Positions 45,420 to 57,640 are shown, numbered from the stretch's first letter. The stretch: 64,000 nucleotides of DNA from Anisus vortex (GCA_949126835.1 OX421506.1:14604284-14668283); one strand, 5' to 3'. Made by a program: numbers and translations. The notes: generated by a model not told the origin, from the letters alone.

Positions 45420-46495
45420 CTTTCCATAATGAATATTATTACGTCTTCAGTCTACAGTAGGATAGCAAATTCATTATTCTACAATCTACTGTAGGTTAGC
45501 AAATTCACAATTTTATACTCTACAATAGGATAGCAAATTCACTAATCTAAACTCTACAGCAGGATAGCAAAGTCAGTATACTACACTCTACAGTAGGATA
45601 GCAAAGTCACTATTCTACACGCTACAGTAATATAGCAAATTCAATATTCTACGCTGTACAGTAGGATAGAAAATTCACTATTCTACACTTTACAGTATGA
45701 TAGCAAATTCACTAATCTACATTCTACACTCCACAGTACGATAGAAAATTCACTATTCTACGCTCTACAATAGGATAGCCAATTCATTATTCTACACTCT
45801 ACAGTAGGATAGCAAATTCACTCATCTACATTCTACACTCTACAGTAGGATAGCAAATTCACTAATCTACATTCTACACTCTATAGTAGGATAGAAAATT
45901 AACTAATCTACATTCTATACTCTACAGTAGGATAGCAAATTCACTAATCTACATTCTACACTCAACAGTAGGATAGCAAATTAATAATTCTACATTCTAA
46001 AATCTACAGTAGGATAGCAAATTCACTAATCTACATTCTACACTCTACAGTAGGATAGCAAATTAATAATTCTACATTCTAAAATCTATAGTAGGATAGC
46101 AAATTTATTATTCTACACTCTACAGTAGGTTAGCAAATGGGCTATTCTACACTCTACAGTAGGATAGCAAAGTCACTATTCTACTCTATAGTAAGATAGC
46201 GAATTCACTATTCTACGCTCTATAGTAGGATAGCAAATTCACTTTTATACACTCTACAGAAGGATAGCAAATTCACTCATCTACATTCTACACTCTACAG
46301 TAGGATAGCAAATTCACTAATCTACATTCTACACTCTACAGTATGTTAGGAAATTCATTATTCTACACTCTACAGTAGGATAGCAATTTCATTATTCTAT
46401 ATTCTACACTCTACAGTAGGATAGCAAATTCATTATTCTACATTCTACACTCTACAGTAGGATAGCAAATTCACTAAGTCTGCTGTGTCCACGCA
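45420..46495. repeat. 34-bp minisatellite, array in block A (left part)
   Basis: Units around ACTCTACAGTAGGATAGC followed by AAATTCACTATTC. Some units are lengthened by extra TCTACATTC pieces. Continues after a transposon-bearing gap at 47904-48270, and the paralogous array is at 56510-57255. Confidence 0.92.
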
Positions 46496-46586
46496 CCACT
46501 GATACATCACCGTAAACGTTATGCACAAACGGTTGGCCGTTCCTGTCCACTCTAAGTTTCTGCTTATGACCTGGTATCCACTAGAG

Positions 46587-47609
46587 CAGGGGTCGGCAAC
46601 CTAAGGCACACACGCAGAGCGATTTTCAATGGAACGCGATAGACCTCCAACTATATTTTCCAGTAATATTTATATTGAGTGAAATCAATTTCACAATATT
46701 TAGCTATATACACTTCCCTTTACAATGGCATATATTAAGATAGATATTTGGGTTTTTTCAGAAGCACACCGAAGCACTCAACGCTGAGTTTTAAGACTTT
46801 CAAATTGATTTTTGCATACCTAATCAAGCATAGCTTGTTTATCTTACTACAACATTATTAGATGTTAATATTTTTTTTTTTATTAAGTGTAAGGATATTG
46901 GCGATTTTAAAACGTAGCCAGTTGATTTTTAAACCTTTAATGACATGGGCATCGAAATGTGCCAAATTGTTTAAGTGATAAACTCCTTAAGGTTGAATGG
47001 ACTAATAATTAATGCAGGAAATGTTTACTTACAACTTACAACTGTTTAACATAAATTAATTTTATACCGCTAATAATTGAATCATGTAAAGAATACCACA
47101 ACGCTAGTTTATGAAAAGAAATAATAATTAGTCATTAATATTTGTTATATTACACAACATAACTTGTTTTGCATCACTATTGAATAAAATTTAGAATCTG
47201 TATTTTAATCAAATGGAGATTATTATCTACTTTTATTTGTGCTTATATTTATAATATTATGTTTTTTAATTTTTATTTCATAAAAGACTAAATGTTCTAC
47301 AACTTATAAATTTATAATGATCAACCTGTCAAAGAGTAGTTTAAAATTAAATAAATAATATATGATTAATATATTATATGCACATTTTTTGAACATTGGA
47401 TTAGCTACCCAGTTTGTATGATTACTTTGTATCCAAGATGTTCGTATTCAGCGTTCCTTACATTTTTGCCTGTCTAGTTACGGATTTAAATTACCTACTT
47501 GTCTTATAAGAAATCAAGTAGCCTATAATATAGCAGGTTGACTCTTAGGCTGTTGAGCCGCTGTTGGCACGCTGAATGATTTAGAAATCCTAACTTGGCA
47601 CACCATTAG
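46587..47609 (+). mobile_element. Non-autonomous hAT element D with 8-bp duplication
   Basis: Starts CAGGGGTCGGCAACC, a typical hAT terminus, and is flanked by CACTAGAG at 46579-46586 and 47610-47617. The 1023-bp interior is AT-rich with no coding potential. The right end (GGCACACCATTAG) pairs only weakly with the left. Its ends resemble the short elements at 50424 and 59358. Confidence 0.75.
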
Positions 47610-47617
47610 CACTAGAG

Positions 47618-47903
47618 TGTGAGCTTCACTTCGTATCAATTTAAATGAAACTAAAATTAACTAGGTCTAGATTCAAGATCTAACAAGCTTCCTTAATCAT
47701 ATTGTAACAAATTAAATTGTTGAAATGCAATTTAAATTAAAAAAATATTAGAAACAGTATAACATGTGCTTGATGGCTTGTTAAAATTAAATTAGTTAAA
47801 GTTAAATTATTAAAAAAAATTTCCCAAAAGGGCCCTTTTTTTTTCGAAAATGGATGTAGGGGGGAGCTGCCGCTCCCCCTGCCCCCCCCTCCCACTGGCT
47901 ACG
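47618..47903. other. AT-rich filler ending in a hAT-like terminus
   Basis: Positions about 47860-47903 contain a CCGCTCCCCCTGCCCCC run and end CCACTGGCTACGCTACTG, which reverse-complemented starts CAGTAGCGTAGCCAGTGG, a hAT-like end. The matching left end was not found. The insertion splits the 34-bp minisatellite. Confidence 0.35.
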
Positions 47904-48270
47904 CTACTGGCTACAGTAGGATAGCAAATTTATTTTTCTTTACTCTACAGTAGGATAGCAAATTCACTATTCTACATTCTACACTCTACAGTAGAATAGC
48001 AAATTGATTATTCTACACTCTACAGTACGATAGCAAATTCATTATTCTACATTCTACACTCTACAGTAGGATAGCAAATTCATTATTCTACATTCTACAC
48101 TCTACAGTAGGATAGCAAATTCATTATTCTACATTCTACACTCTACAGTAGGATAGCAAATTCACTATTCTACATTTTACACGCTACAGTAGGATAGAAA
48201 ATTTATTTTTCTACACTCTACAGTAGGATAGCAAATTCACTATTCTACATTCTACAGTAGTATGCATTAT
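47904..48270. repeat. 34-bp minisatellite, array in block A (right part)
   Basis: The same 34-42 bp units as 45420-46495 resume immediately after the transposon terminus. Confidence 0.9.
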
Positions 48271-50047
48271 ACAATAGCCTTTCGAAAGTAGAGTCGGTGG
48301 TTCCTCAGAAAGTTTTGTAAAATTAATGTTATAAAGGACTGAAATGAAGTACTCAGAGAGACAAAGTGCAGCCATTATTTTCCTTGATTATTTGTATGAC
48401 CTGAAAGTTTAATTCTGTTTTTTTTTTTGTGTGCCCATTTGAGACCCTCGCAAATCAATTACACTTGAACAGTGGTACAAGAGCAGGCATGAGTCTGACA
48501 AAGGCGGATGTGTGTGTCAGCTTCCAAAAAGGCCACATCGAGCTGATCCGTGGTCAGCGGCGCTGCTTCGATATTTTGCTACCCCCATCCCCATTTAATC
48601 ACACTATTCTGGTTGTTAGCTTCATCTTGGCGCAACTTTACCTTACCCCCCCCCCCCCCTAACTACACCTTTGCCCAAGGTCAAACAACAATCGCCCAGT
48701 TTCGCACTCGAGCATTTTTCTTTTTAGTAGGCTTAAGCCCCAACTAAATCCATGGTGTCGAAACTGCAGGTTAGCAGAAATAGATGGTCGAACACTTGTG
48801 AGTTTACTGTTCAAACCTTGCAGGAGTTAAAGGGATGGGAATGGCCAACTGTTTGTGTTGACACTTTATAATACTACGTCCAAATATATAGGAAGAAATC
48901 ATTTTATATAAAGGTCTGTTATTTAGTATTACGTATATTATATTATGGTTTGAGGTTTATGTCTACGTTTAAGCATACAGTCTAATGTCTATAAGATATA
49001 CAGTATGATATACAATATATTGCTAAGGCTAATTAAAAAATAAACAGTGACAAAATTCAAAACTGTTTTTGTTTGTTTTTAATTAGCCTACAGGCAAATT
49101 AAATATAGATCAAAAGTTTGTTGCCCAGATCATAATGTGGGTCTATACACTATATATGCGTAACATAAAAAAATGCGTTCGTTCTCCAAGCCCCAAGAGC
49201 GTAGGCCTAATCTCGTCTCGCGTTCTCACTTACGGAGAAGCAGGGTTCAATTTTGGTTCTAATTAATTGTGCAATTCTATACCAATGGGCCTCAAAGACT
49301 TGCAAAGTGTGTAAATCACCAATGCGTTCATATTAAGAGTAGGCCTACACCAGTGGGCTGACATCCATTGTTGAGCTTCCGAGATTGAATTAGGGCCTAC
49401 ACATGCGAGAGCCACTGTGACCTAGTGTAGGAGGAAGAAATGGGCGCAATAACAGGCCTCACCAAGCCCGATGCCTGGATGTTCAGGCCATAGTCTGGAA
49501 TTTGTGCTACTGAGCGACAGTGCAGATGTACGAGCGAGCCACGACGTTAATGGCAAACAGACGACACCTGAGTGTGCAGTAATAGATTATGTAAATGTAT
49601 AGAGATTTTCATGCTTTAGCTTGTTCAGCTACGCAACCTCTTCGCAATTCTGGCAAGAAGTTATGACTTCGAGGCCTTGGCTGTTATTATGGCATCTAGA
49701 TATTTGAAAGTGAAGATCGTCACGAGCTCTTGTTCGCTCAAATTTTGTTATTTTTTGTTATGACTTCTATGTTTGTCATGACTTTCATTTTTTTCTAGCG
49801 CTGATTCCCACTCCACACGCCGGAGATGTTTTCTACAATTGACAGTGAGCACTTTCTGTCCATCTTCACTGCCGGCTAGTTACCAAATCGTATTAAAATA
49901 TAATTTTCATGTTACTGATTTACTTGTATTTTAAAATTTCCATAGGCATATAGTAATTGCTTCTCGCTGCAATACGATAATTCATACGTACTTTTTTACT
50001 TCTTTTTTTGTAGTCAGTCAAATGATATAGATCTATATTAAAACAAG
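48271..50047. other. Upstream region of the DNAJC22-like gene (copy A)
   Basis: From about 48680 this matches 57640-58978 in block B. It contains a dispersed repeat at about 49430-49570 (GCCTGGATG, then GCGAGCCA and GTTAATGG) that recurs at 58370 and, more distantly, 57390. A probable 5'-UTR acceptor (TTTTTTTGTAG) precedes the ATG in both copies by about 35 bp. Positions 48430-48670 (C-rich near 48648) have no match in block B. Confidence 0.55.
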
Positions 50048-52291
50048 ATGGCTTATAGCATCGCTATAACATATATGTTATGGTTTTTCTTCGGATGGCT
50101 GGGCATCCACCATCTCTATCTGGGTCGTCTAAACCATGCAATAGTTTGGTATGCCACCCTTGGCGGTGGTTGTGGACTTGGCTGGCTGCGAGATTTATGG
50201 CGTATCCCATCGTACGTGAGGTGGGCTAATGCAGATGAAGAGTATCGAAGAAGACATCTAATGAGGTAAATATTTTATAGCTGGTTTATAATACGTCTTA
50301 TTAAGTTCTATAGCCTTGACATATCTATAAAGAACTAACTATGAATTTTGCTTAAACTGCATGAAGCAACGTTAGTAGGCCTAACTGAAAAGTCCCAGAA
50401 AGATAGGAAAGCATACCGTAGTCCAGGCGCCGAATACCTATGGCACGCATGCCAGAGCTGGCACGCAGAGCATATTTCAAACAATACATTATTTTCTTCA
50501 AGAAATTAATTGCTAGAGCAAAATACATTTAAGGCTATTGGCATGCTGAATGTATTAGAAATCCTACACCGGCACGCCATTAACAAAACAGCAGTAGGCT
50601 AATTGCTAGTTCTACTATTTGGTATCACTACAAATTTTATTAAATTTCTATATTTTTCACTTCATTGTTTTGTTTATTAATTAAATTAAAAACACATTGT
50701 TTCCTATTTACAGTAGTAAATACAACGTAATTGTTATTTGTTAGAAACTGTACCGTCACACTACACACATTTAAAATATTTTTTTCAGTTTTGTTTCTTC
50801 AAAAAATAATTTTTTAAGGAATTAAAAGCAATTTAGCTGACAAATGCTAGTTTAGTCCATCTTTCTTTAGTTATAATTCAGTTTGACATTCAATTTTAAT
50901 ATCTCTTTCAGATTGGAATTGTGGCAGTATCCAAGATGTAGTACTTTCAAAACATTGGGAATTTTCGTCATGGGAAATTTGGCCGCTGAAGTATTTTCTG
51001 GCATAATTCCAAAGTTATCAATGGATGTTTGGCGGTATAGTCCTTTATACTACATCATCTGTGTGTGCACTTCTAAGATATTATATGCCATTGGTGCTGT
51101 TCTAGGTAATCCAATGCATTAGATTACATAAATTATTTATGAGAAGTAGAAACGCTAGTTAGATGGTGAACTTTAGAGTAAGATAGTGGTTCGATAAAGA
51201 GAATAAATAGGTCAATGATAATACACAAATAATAATTGATTACACCGTAGGTATAAATACACACACATTTTTATATAATCTATCATAATTTTGGAATTAA
51301 TTACAGTAATCTCAAGACGATTGGCGGTTATTAAAGGTTCGCCAAATATTTGCATTGGGGAATATAAAAGCAAACAAATAAATAAATATAAACATTTTAA
51401 AATATTGTTTTTACACATAAAGCTTACAGTTGTAATCATGAATAGCCTACTATTATGTGTAGGCCTAATCATAAACACAAGTCATTACAAAATTATTGTA
51501 TTATCATTTTTTTTTTAGTTTTTTAATTTAACCAGAGACTGAATTTAAAGTTTTAGCGGTAATACCTTCTGCAAGGCTAGGTTAAAACAGTTTAAAAGCT
51601 ATTATACTCTAGAACAAGGTTCTCCAATGTCAAAAAAGACAAAAAAAGAAACACGCAAAATTTATTGATATAGCTTCAAGACCCCATAAAACATACATAC
51701 ATAAACTGTTTACTTTCAGGCGTTTATCTAGTAGCGAACATCGGTAAGACAAGCTGCAAACTGAAAGAACCATTGATGGGGTGTCTTTTGTCTCTCCCCT
51801 TGGTGATCATGAGTGGTGGCAACGTTGACTGGGCACTGTTGCTTGCTGGATTAAATGCAAGGTTCAGGGGACTCAAGTGGAAACAGCTACATCCTGTCAC
51901 CGACAGCGAATGGGATGTTAATAATAGATACATTTATGATTTCGCCCAGTACTTCCTGGCAACCTTTACTTGGAAATCACTACTATATATAGTAGTGTAT
52001 TTGAATGTCTCTAATGTTGTTCGACAGAACCAGATTCATCATATGCCTTTAAATGGAGACATGACAAACACCCCATGTTTAAATCTAATGCCTGGAACCA
52101 AATTTTGTCTAAGTAAGCCCAGTGAAGATGATTCTTTGGTGGGTTTTATATATTTTGAAAATACACTTTTATCTTTATTTTTACCTAATAATTACAGCAT
52201 ACAAGTATTTGAAATGAGGAATCCAAATAACAGAAAAAGTAGTCCTATTAGGGAAGAGCGTGGTTTGTTGTCAAACTTTTTACTTTTTTAA
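50048..52291 (+). CDS. DNAJC22: DNAJC22/wurst-like TM2 membrane protein, copy A (3 exons; J domain not found)
   Basis: DNAJC22 (wurst in fly) is a multi-pass membrane co-chaperone linked to clathrin-mediated endocytosis. Exons 50048-50265, 50912-51105 and 51720-52291 have GT/AG junctions and join in frame (984 nt, 327 residues). Exon 1 carries the family's TM2-type signature (TYMLWFFFGWLGIHHLYLGR, then TLGGGCGLGWLRDLW and a PSYV..AN end). Exons 2-3 hold further hydrophobic segments (for example IFVMGNLAAEVF, PLMGCLLSLPLVIM, TWKSLLYIVVYL). The family normally ends in a DnaJ domain with HPD, which I do not see before the stop. A strong donor at 52113 (CTAA-GTAAGC) could shorten exon 3 and lead to a further exon, but no J-domain exon was recognised up to the window end. 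The product may be truncated or completed outside the window. Confidence 0.72.
50424..50584. mobile_element. Short hAT-like MITE in intron 1 of copy A
   Basis: Starts CAGGCGCCGAATACC and ends GGCACGCCATTAA, resembling the two ends of hAT D (GGCA.GCTGAATG, AGAAATCCTA, GGCAC.CCATTA). The same element sits at the same intron position in copy B (59358-59498), so it was present before the duplication. No clean target-site duplication was found. The rest of intron 1 and intron 2 (51106-51719) shows nothing recognisable. Confidence 0.55.
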
Positions 52292-52739
52292 ATGCCATTT
52301 ATTCAATTTTTTTTCAAAGGAAATACAATTTTAGACAAAGGTGTGGTGTCCATTAGCAAATATTTAATATATTTTTTTTTAAAACAAAAATGCGCTTTTT
52401 TTTATAAAAAGGCTCTTTCTAAAAAGGTCACCAGAGTGTGCCAACCAACCCCTCTGTTTATCTGGTATTAAAATGAATTTTTGTATTGTAAAATCATTCA
52501 CAGTTGAACTTTACACCTGGGAATAATAGTCAAAACGTTTTAGTAAAACATTATACATAAGACATTTAAAACAAAAATTAATGGTTTTATTGCAGTTAAA
52601 CGCTTCATCTGAATTTCAATTTAAACATATAAAATTCAGCATTCCTGGTGTGCATTGCTCATGTGCCCACTTTTTACATTCTACACATTGAATCCATTTT
52701 TATTTAGGTTTGCAGAGGACTCACAACAGAACAAAAAAA
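52292..52739. other. No recognisable feature
   Basis: AT-rich sequence downstream of the DNAJC22-like stop. I see no canonical polyadenylation hexamer close to the stop and no J-domain exon. Confidence 0.45.
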
Positions 52740-53372
52740 AAGAACAACATTGTCTTCATCATCTGAAGACGTTTCAATGATTTTATCTTTTATTTTGGCA
52801 GGATTTATTTTTTATTTCTCTTTACGACCACCTTTATCGTCTTTCTTTTTAATAGTGGGCCTAGTTTTCTCATTGGCCAGTAATGCTTTCACTGGGGAGT
52901 CAGTTGCTATTAGGGATGTACGCCTATTCCTGCTTCTGGTAGAAGTTAATCTATGCCCAGCTTTAGGAATCGGCCTTATCCTTTCTGGTGTGACAAGATC
53001 AGTCTGCTGAATCTCTTTTGGTGTTTCTATCACATCTAATGTTAGTTCATCAAGTTCCTCAGAAACTTGATCTTGCCCTTTATATGTGCCTGGTTGAGGG
53101 TGGAAGTTGGCCGATAGACAACATTATCAGTAGGTTGGAAGGTTGATATAGAGTTCGTGACAAAAAGATGATGCTTCCATAATGTTTACACGATCAGTTA
53201 CACAACTGGGAGAAAACCCATCATCAGAAAAAATGTAAGAATTTAAGGGGAAAATTCCTGTTGAAGCAAAACCACTGAAAATGTTTCGTGGAGTAGCAGC
53301 CATGGGAAGAGCAATCTTCACAATTGTTGGAATATCTATTGACAAGGTTTTCCCATGATGCATACACAAACA
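52740..53372 (-). pseudogene. Pogo/Tigger-like transposase C-terminal remnant
   Basis: The minus strand reads LPMAATPRNIFSGFASTGIF then NSYIFSDDGFSPSCVTDR, and further on TPERIRPIPKAGHR and TSLIATDSPVKALL. This order matches the end of the DDE domain and the tail of pogo/Tigger/jerky-type transposases. A stop separates the two halves and no N-terminal DNA-binding or DDE core is visible, so it is a truncated relic. Confidence 0.82.
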
Positions 53373-53517
53373 AGAGTCAACTGCAGTGTTTATGTGTGTT
53401 TTAAGTGGGCCGTATATTAGACTAGTCTAATGGTTGTAGTTTATGCATGCAATGTGGTGGAAATGTCAACATGACCTCTTGGTCGATTCAGCTAAACATA
53501 TATGCCTTTGCCAACTA

Positions 53518-53740
53518 ATCATCATCAATCTCATGACCGTTTAAGATCGTTGGGGGGAGCGAATGGACACTTCGGAAGTCAGCTTTCTCCACTTTTGCCT
53601 GTCTTGGGTGGTTGTCAATAATTGAGTCAACTGCAGCCCTGTCCATTCCATGACATTGTCGAACCAGCATCTCCGCTGACGGCCTCTCCTACGCCCACCT
53701 TCCATCGTGCCCTGTATGTATGTATAGAGGGATAGAGACA
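53518..53740 (-). pseudogene. LINE 3'-end fragment (RTE-like)
   Basis: Minus-strand translation gives EGGRRRGRQRRCWFDNVMEW then TGLQLTQLLTTTQDRQKWRK, the conserved C terminus of many LINE ORF2 proteins. It is followed by a CATGAGATTGATGATGAT tail. The tail resembles that of the fragment at 44217, suggesting related elements. Confidence 0.82.
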
Positions 53741-53885
53741 AGTAGTTTGAAGTAGGCTTTTACCAAGTAACATCACTATAATATGCCACTAAGCAGGAAT
53801 ACAGACAAAAAAATCTTAATTCTGAATAGTTTTTGTAGTCAACATTTTCAAATTAAAATTATTGAAAAAAAGTTTCCAATTAGAA

Positions 53886-54079
53886 CAGTGGTTCCCAAAC
53901 TTTTTTTAATCTTAATTTTTGTGACGTAAGATTTTCTAATGACCCCCTTGCCTGAGTCAGAGCCCTAGATGTCAAATTTTACCACATTCAATCGAAAATA
54001 ACAAAAAATAAAAAACATTTTTTTTCAATATTCTTGCGCGCCCCTGCAAAGACTTGACGAACACTTTTGTGAACATCTG
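53886..54079. mobile_element. Short hAT-like MITE
   Basis: Left end CAGTGGTTCCCAAA and right end, reverse-complemented, CAGATGTTCACAAA agree at 11 of 14 positions. Flanks AATTAGAA and TTTTAGAA agree at 6 of 8. At 194 bp it is non-coding. The rest of 53741-54330 shows nothing else. Confidence 0.55.
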
Positions 54080-54339
54080 TTTTAGAATACTGAGTATACC
54101 CATAAGTTAATTGATTTTCTGTTTTTGTTTAGAAATGATAGCTTACTCAATTTTAGTTAGCTAACATTTTAGTTTTTAAATGATTTTGAAACGTTTTCAC
54201 AAAATATGTTTACAATGATTTGATTACATTTGCAATAAAAAAACAAAAAACAAAACAAAACAAAGCTATATTTGTCAGTTCTAATTATTTTGTGTTACAT
54301 CTCTTGAGTTTGTGCCATATTTATAACTGTAGCCATATG

Positions 54340-54476
54340 TGTTAATTCTATTTATTTATATATCTATCTATGTATCTATCTATCGATCCATCTATCTATC
54401 TACATATACATCTATATGTCTGTCTCTGTCTAACTATCTACCTACCTATACAAATGTGTGTCTATTCCTTATTGCT

Positions 54477-54560
<84 letters not shown>
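54340..54560. repeat. Microsatellites: TATC/CTAT tetranucleotide then (CT)n
   Basis: Imperfect TATC/CTGT repeats at about 54352-54440 are followed by about 37 uninterrupted CT dinucleotides at about 54483-54558. The open frames across them are artefacts of the repeat. Confidence 0.92.
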
Positions 54561-54563
<3 letters not shown>

Positions 54564-55197
54564 ATCCAAAGATAAACTTAATTATTCGGATTTACTGATC
54601 GTGACAAAATTAAATGCATTCGATAAAGCTATTCATGAAAACATATTTTATTTTATATCAAATATACTGTGGAATTCTTTGATTTTTCAATAGATAAAAG
54701 TATGTCGGAAATGCTCATACGTATTAACTTTAAAGACACTTTGGACTGCAGTGCTGAACTATTAGACGACAACTCGACCTCTTCAGTAGTCACGCCGAAA
54801 TGCTCGCCCGGTTTCTATGAGACATTTAAAACGCTGGCTTTAGAATAAATATGGTATAATGTAATAAAATATCACTTGTAGGCAGTGGCCCCACATGGGG
54901 GGGGGGGGGAGAGGGCAGATGGGGGTGGGGGCTATGCCTGGGCCAACACTTCTATTGTAATTAGGTTGTGAATTTTTCAATCGCAAAACTTAGCCGTTAG
55001 AAATACATTTCTTTACGCAGGTTTGTTTATATATAAGCTTATATATCAAACTGGGTCACAGTCTCTAGGAAGACCGACAACTCATGTAGGCCTACTAGAT
55101 AAAGTTCCAACATTTAACAGAGAATATTTTTTCAGGAATAATAGCAGTTTGCAGTTTTGACTCATTTCTTAATATATCCGTGCCGACAAATCCCTAA
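54561..55197. other. Spacer between duplication blocks
   Basis: No gene seen. A G run at about 54897-54910 follows CAGTGGCCCCACATG, which could be a transposon end but has no partner. Confidence 0.35.
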
Positions 55198-56509
55198 AAA
55201 CTTGAAAATATTATGCTGTCCCCTTCCCCTTAAAAATGTATAAAAAAATATGTTTGATGTATTGTGCAGCAATGAGTACAGTGATAAATATCAAAGGCCA
55301 ACATACACAGATGATTTAATCCCAGGCATTTATTTACTGTGCAAACTCCCCACAAAATACACCATCGGGTAGGGAGAGAATGGGAAGGGGTCGGCATTTT
55401 AGGGGGCAGCTTCTTTTCATAGATGATCTGTGTAGTAAACAATAATAGTTAATTTTAAAAATTAGGCCTTTATAACTTTTAATTAATATCCTTTCTAACA
55501 ACTTTAACGTGGCTTTCCTTCTGACTGTCAAATTATTTGGAAGGCTAATTATAAAAATTTAATTGACTTTGATCCACTTCCCATCCTCCTATTAAGCTAA
55601 ACCTTGGCACATAGAATCGATGCCAATTACAATAAATTGTATGAAATTGTCTACTACATTTCCCCAATGTAACCCACAAAAATTAGTTTCTCCCGTTTCT
55701 TGTTATTTTATTTTCTGGTTCGTATCTTAAAAGCCTTTATATTAACTTATCTTATTATGTATTAACTTCGCTTTGTGTATAGCAAGACCATCACGAAGGC
55801 TAATACACGTTTTGGAGTAAGCATAATTTTAAAAGTTTTAGCCAAATATTTAGAATAATATAAGAATTAGAAATAGATTATAACTAGATTGTTTACTCTA
55901 CATAAACTTGCGGAAAAAACGGTTACATACTAACTTCCGCACCTAACAAGTTTGTAATAAATTTTTTTTTTTTTTGCACCACTCCGCATCCATTAGATCT
56001 AGAAATGTATCTAAATAAGTTTAAAATAAAGATCACTAGATCTAATGAACATCTTTCAACAAGGATTGTTTAATTTAGACGTAATTAATATCCAGTAAAA
56101 CCATTATCTTCAGTTATTCACATCATTCACTCCGTTGTTAGAATGCTTACCTTAGAAACAGGGATTGTAAGCGTTCTGAAGATGACTTAAAATTATTTTT
56201 GGCTGAGTCCAGTCTAGATCTATTGGTTTAAATTGTTTGTAACTCAAAGTGTAAGTAAATTCTACAAAATGTAAGTGAGATTTAAGCAGAGTGAATTTCG
56301 TAAACTATTAACGACAAATGAAATGAAAAAATAGTGTAGAATACGGACCCCACCCAGAACTAGTGTTGTAAAAAATTCTAACTGAATGGGAGGGATTAAG
56401 TGTCGCGTGACCAAGTGTCAATGGGATTATCTGTCATGGGGTTAAGTGTCAGGGAGTAACTGTCACGGGATCAAATGTTGCGGGATGAAATGTCACCAAA
56501 CCCTCATTT

Positions 56510-57255
56510 ACATCTTCAGTCTACACTAGGATAACAAATTCACTATTCTACACTCTACACTAGGATATCAAATTCATTTTTTTACTTGCTACTATGGAAT
56601 AACTATTTCACTATTCTACACTCTACAGTAGGATAGCAAATTCTTTATTCTGCACTCTACAGTACGATAGCAAATTTACTAGTCTACACTCTGCAATAGG
56701 ATATCAAATTCACTATTCTACACTCTAACATAGAATAACAAATTCAATATTCTACACGCTAAAGTAGGATAGCAAATTCACTATTCTACACTCTACAATA
56801 GGATAGCAAATTTATACTTTTCTACACTCTACAGTAGGATAGCAAATTTACTATCCTACACTTTATAGTACAATACCATATTCTTATATTTTTCACCCTA
56901 CAGTAATACAGTTTGTTAGCAAATTCACTATTTTACACTCTATAGTATTTTAGCAAATTCACTATTTTACACTATACAGTAGTATAGCAAATTTACTATT
57001 CTACACTCTACAGCAGGATAGCAATTTCACTATTCTACACTCTACAGTACAATACCATATTCATTATTTTTCACCCTACAGTAATACAGTATGTTAGCAA
57101 ATTCACTATTTTACACTCTATAGTATTTTAGCAAATTCACTATTTTACACTATACAGTAGTATAGCAAATTTACCATTCTACACTCTACAGCAGGATAGC
57201 AAATTCACTATTCTACACTCTACAGTAACATAGCAAATTCACTATTCTACAATCT
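56510..57255. repeat. 34-bp minisatellite, array in block B
   Basis: The same ACTCTACAGTAGGATAGC units as in block A but more diverged. It includes an internal duplication of about 170 bp: the string with CAATACCATATTC is at about 56870 and again at 57050. Confidence 0.88.
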
Positions 57256-57259
57256 ACAG

Positions 57260-57640
57260 TCGAAAAGTAAATGTAAACCACCGATAACGCATGAGGGACA
57301 ACCCCCGTAGCTGGTCCGAGATCCATTGCACTGCCGAGAGTCCACGGGATCTCGGTGGGGAGTAAGCAATGAACGCTGCAATCCCGTCTCGAAAACCACC
57401 CGGTGCCTGGATGCCTGTACCTACAGTATAGGATTTCTGCTACCCGGTGACAATGCAGGTATTCGGGCGAGCCATAACGATAATGATCCTTAGGGGAACC
57501 GCAGTGAACGATCGCTGGGCTTTGGAAACCTTCCCTGTTACCTTCGGCGTGACGTGGGGTGGCTGTAGCCCGGACAGAGCTTTGGTAGGCCACCCCCCAT
57601 GAGCGCAATCCTATGCGTTACGCCCTGGACACAAGAGACG
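57260..57640. repeat. Dispersed repeat, unclassified, block B only
   Basis: GC-richer than its surroundings and absent at the matching place in block A. Part of it (GGTGCCTGGATGCC, then GGGCGAGCCATAACG) is a diverged copy of the repeat at 49430 and 58370. The minus strand is open for 131 codons, but the product is not recognisable and I do not call it a gene. Confidence 0.5.

Larger units (their letters stand above)
37609..50850 (+). repeat. Segmental duplication block A
   Basis: Non-satellite sequence starting at the satellite edge matches block B (55198-59790) in the same orientation and order. Matched pairs: 37609-37790 with 55198-55400, 40010-40155 plus 44177-44216 with 55710-55880, 44965-45300 with 55890-56290, the 34-bp minisatellites, and 48680-50850 with 57640-59790. 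Block A is longer because it received an LTR element, LINE fragments, SINEs and a hAT element that block B lacks. Confidence 0.85.

Noticed and set aside
52750..53010. 86-codon plus-strand hydrophobic frame
   Set aside because: The opposite strand carries clear pogo-type transposase motifs over the same interval.
54339..54693. Ser/Leu-rich open frames
   Set aside because: Produced by the CT and TATC microsatellites.
57213..57608. 131-codon minus-strand open frame
   Set aside because: It lies in a dispersed repeat and partly in the minisatellite; no recognisable domain.
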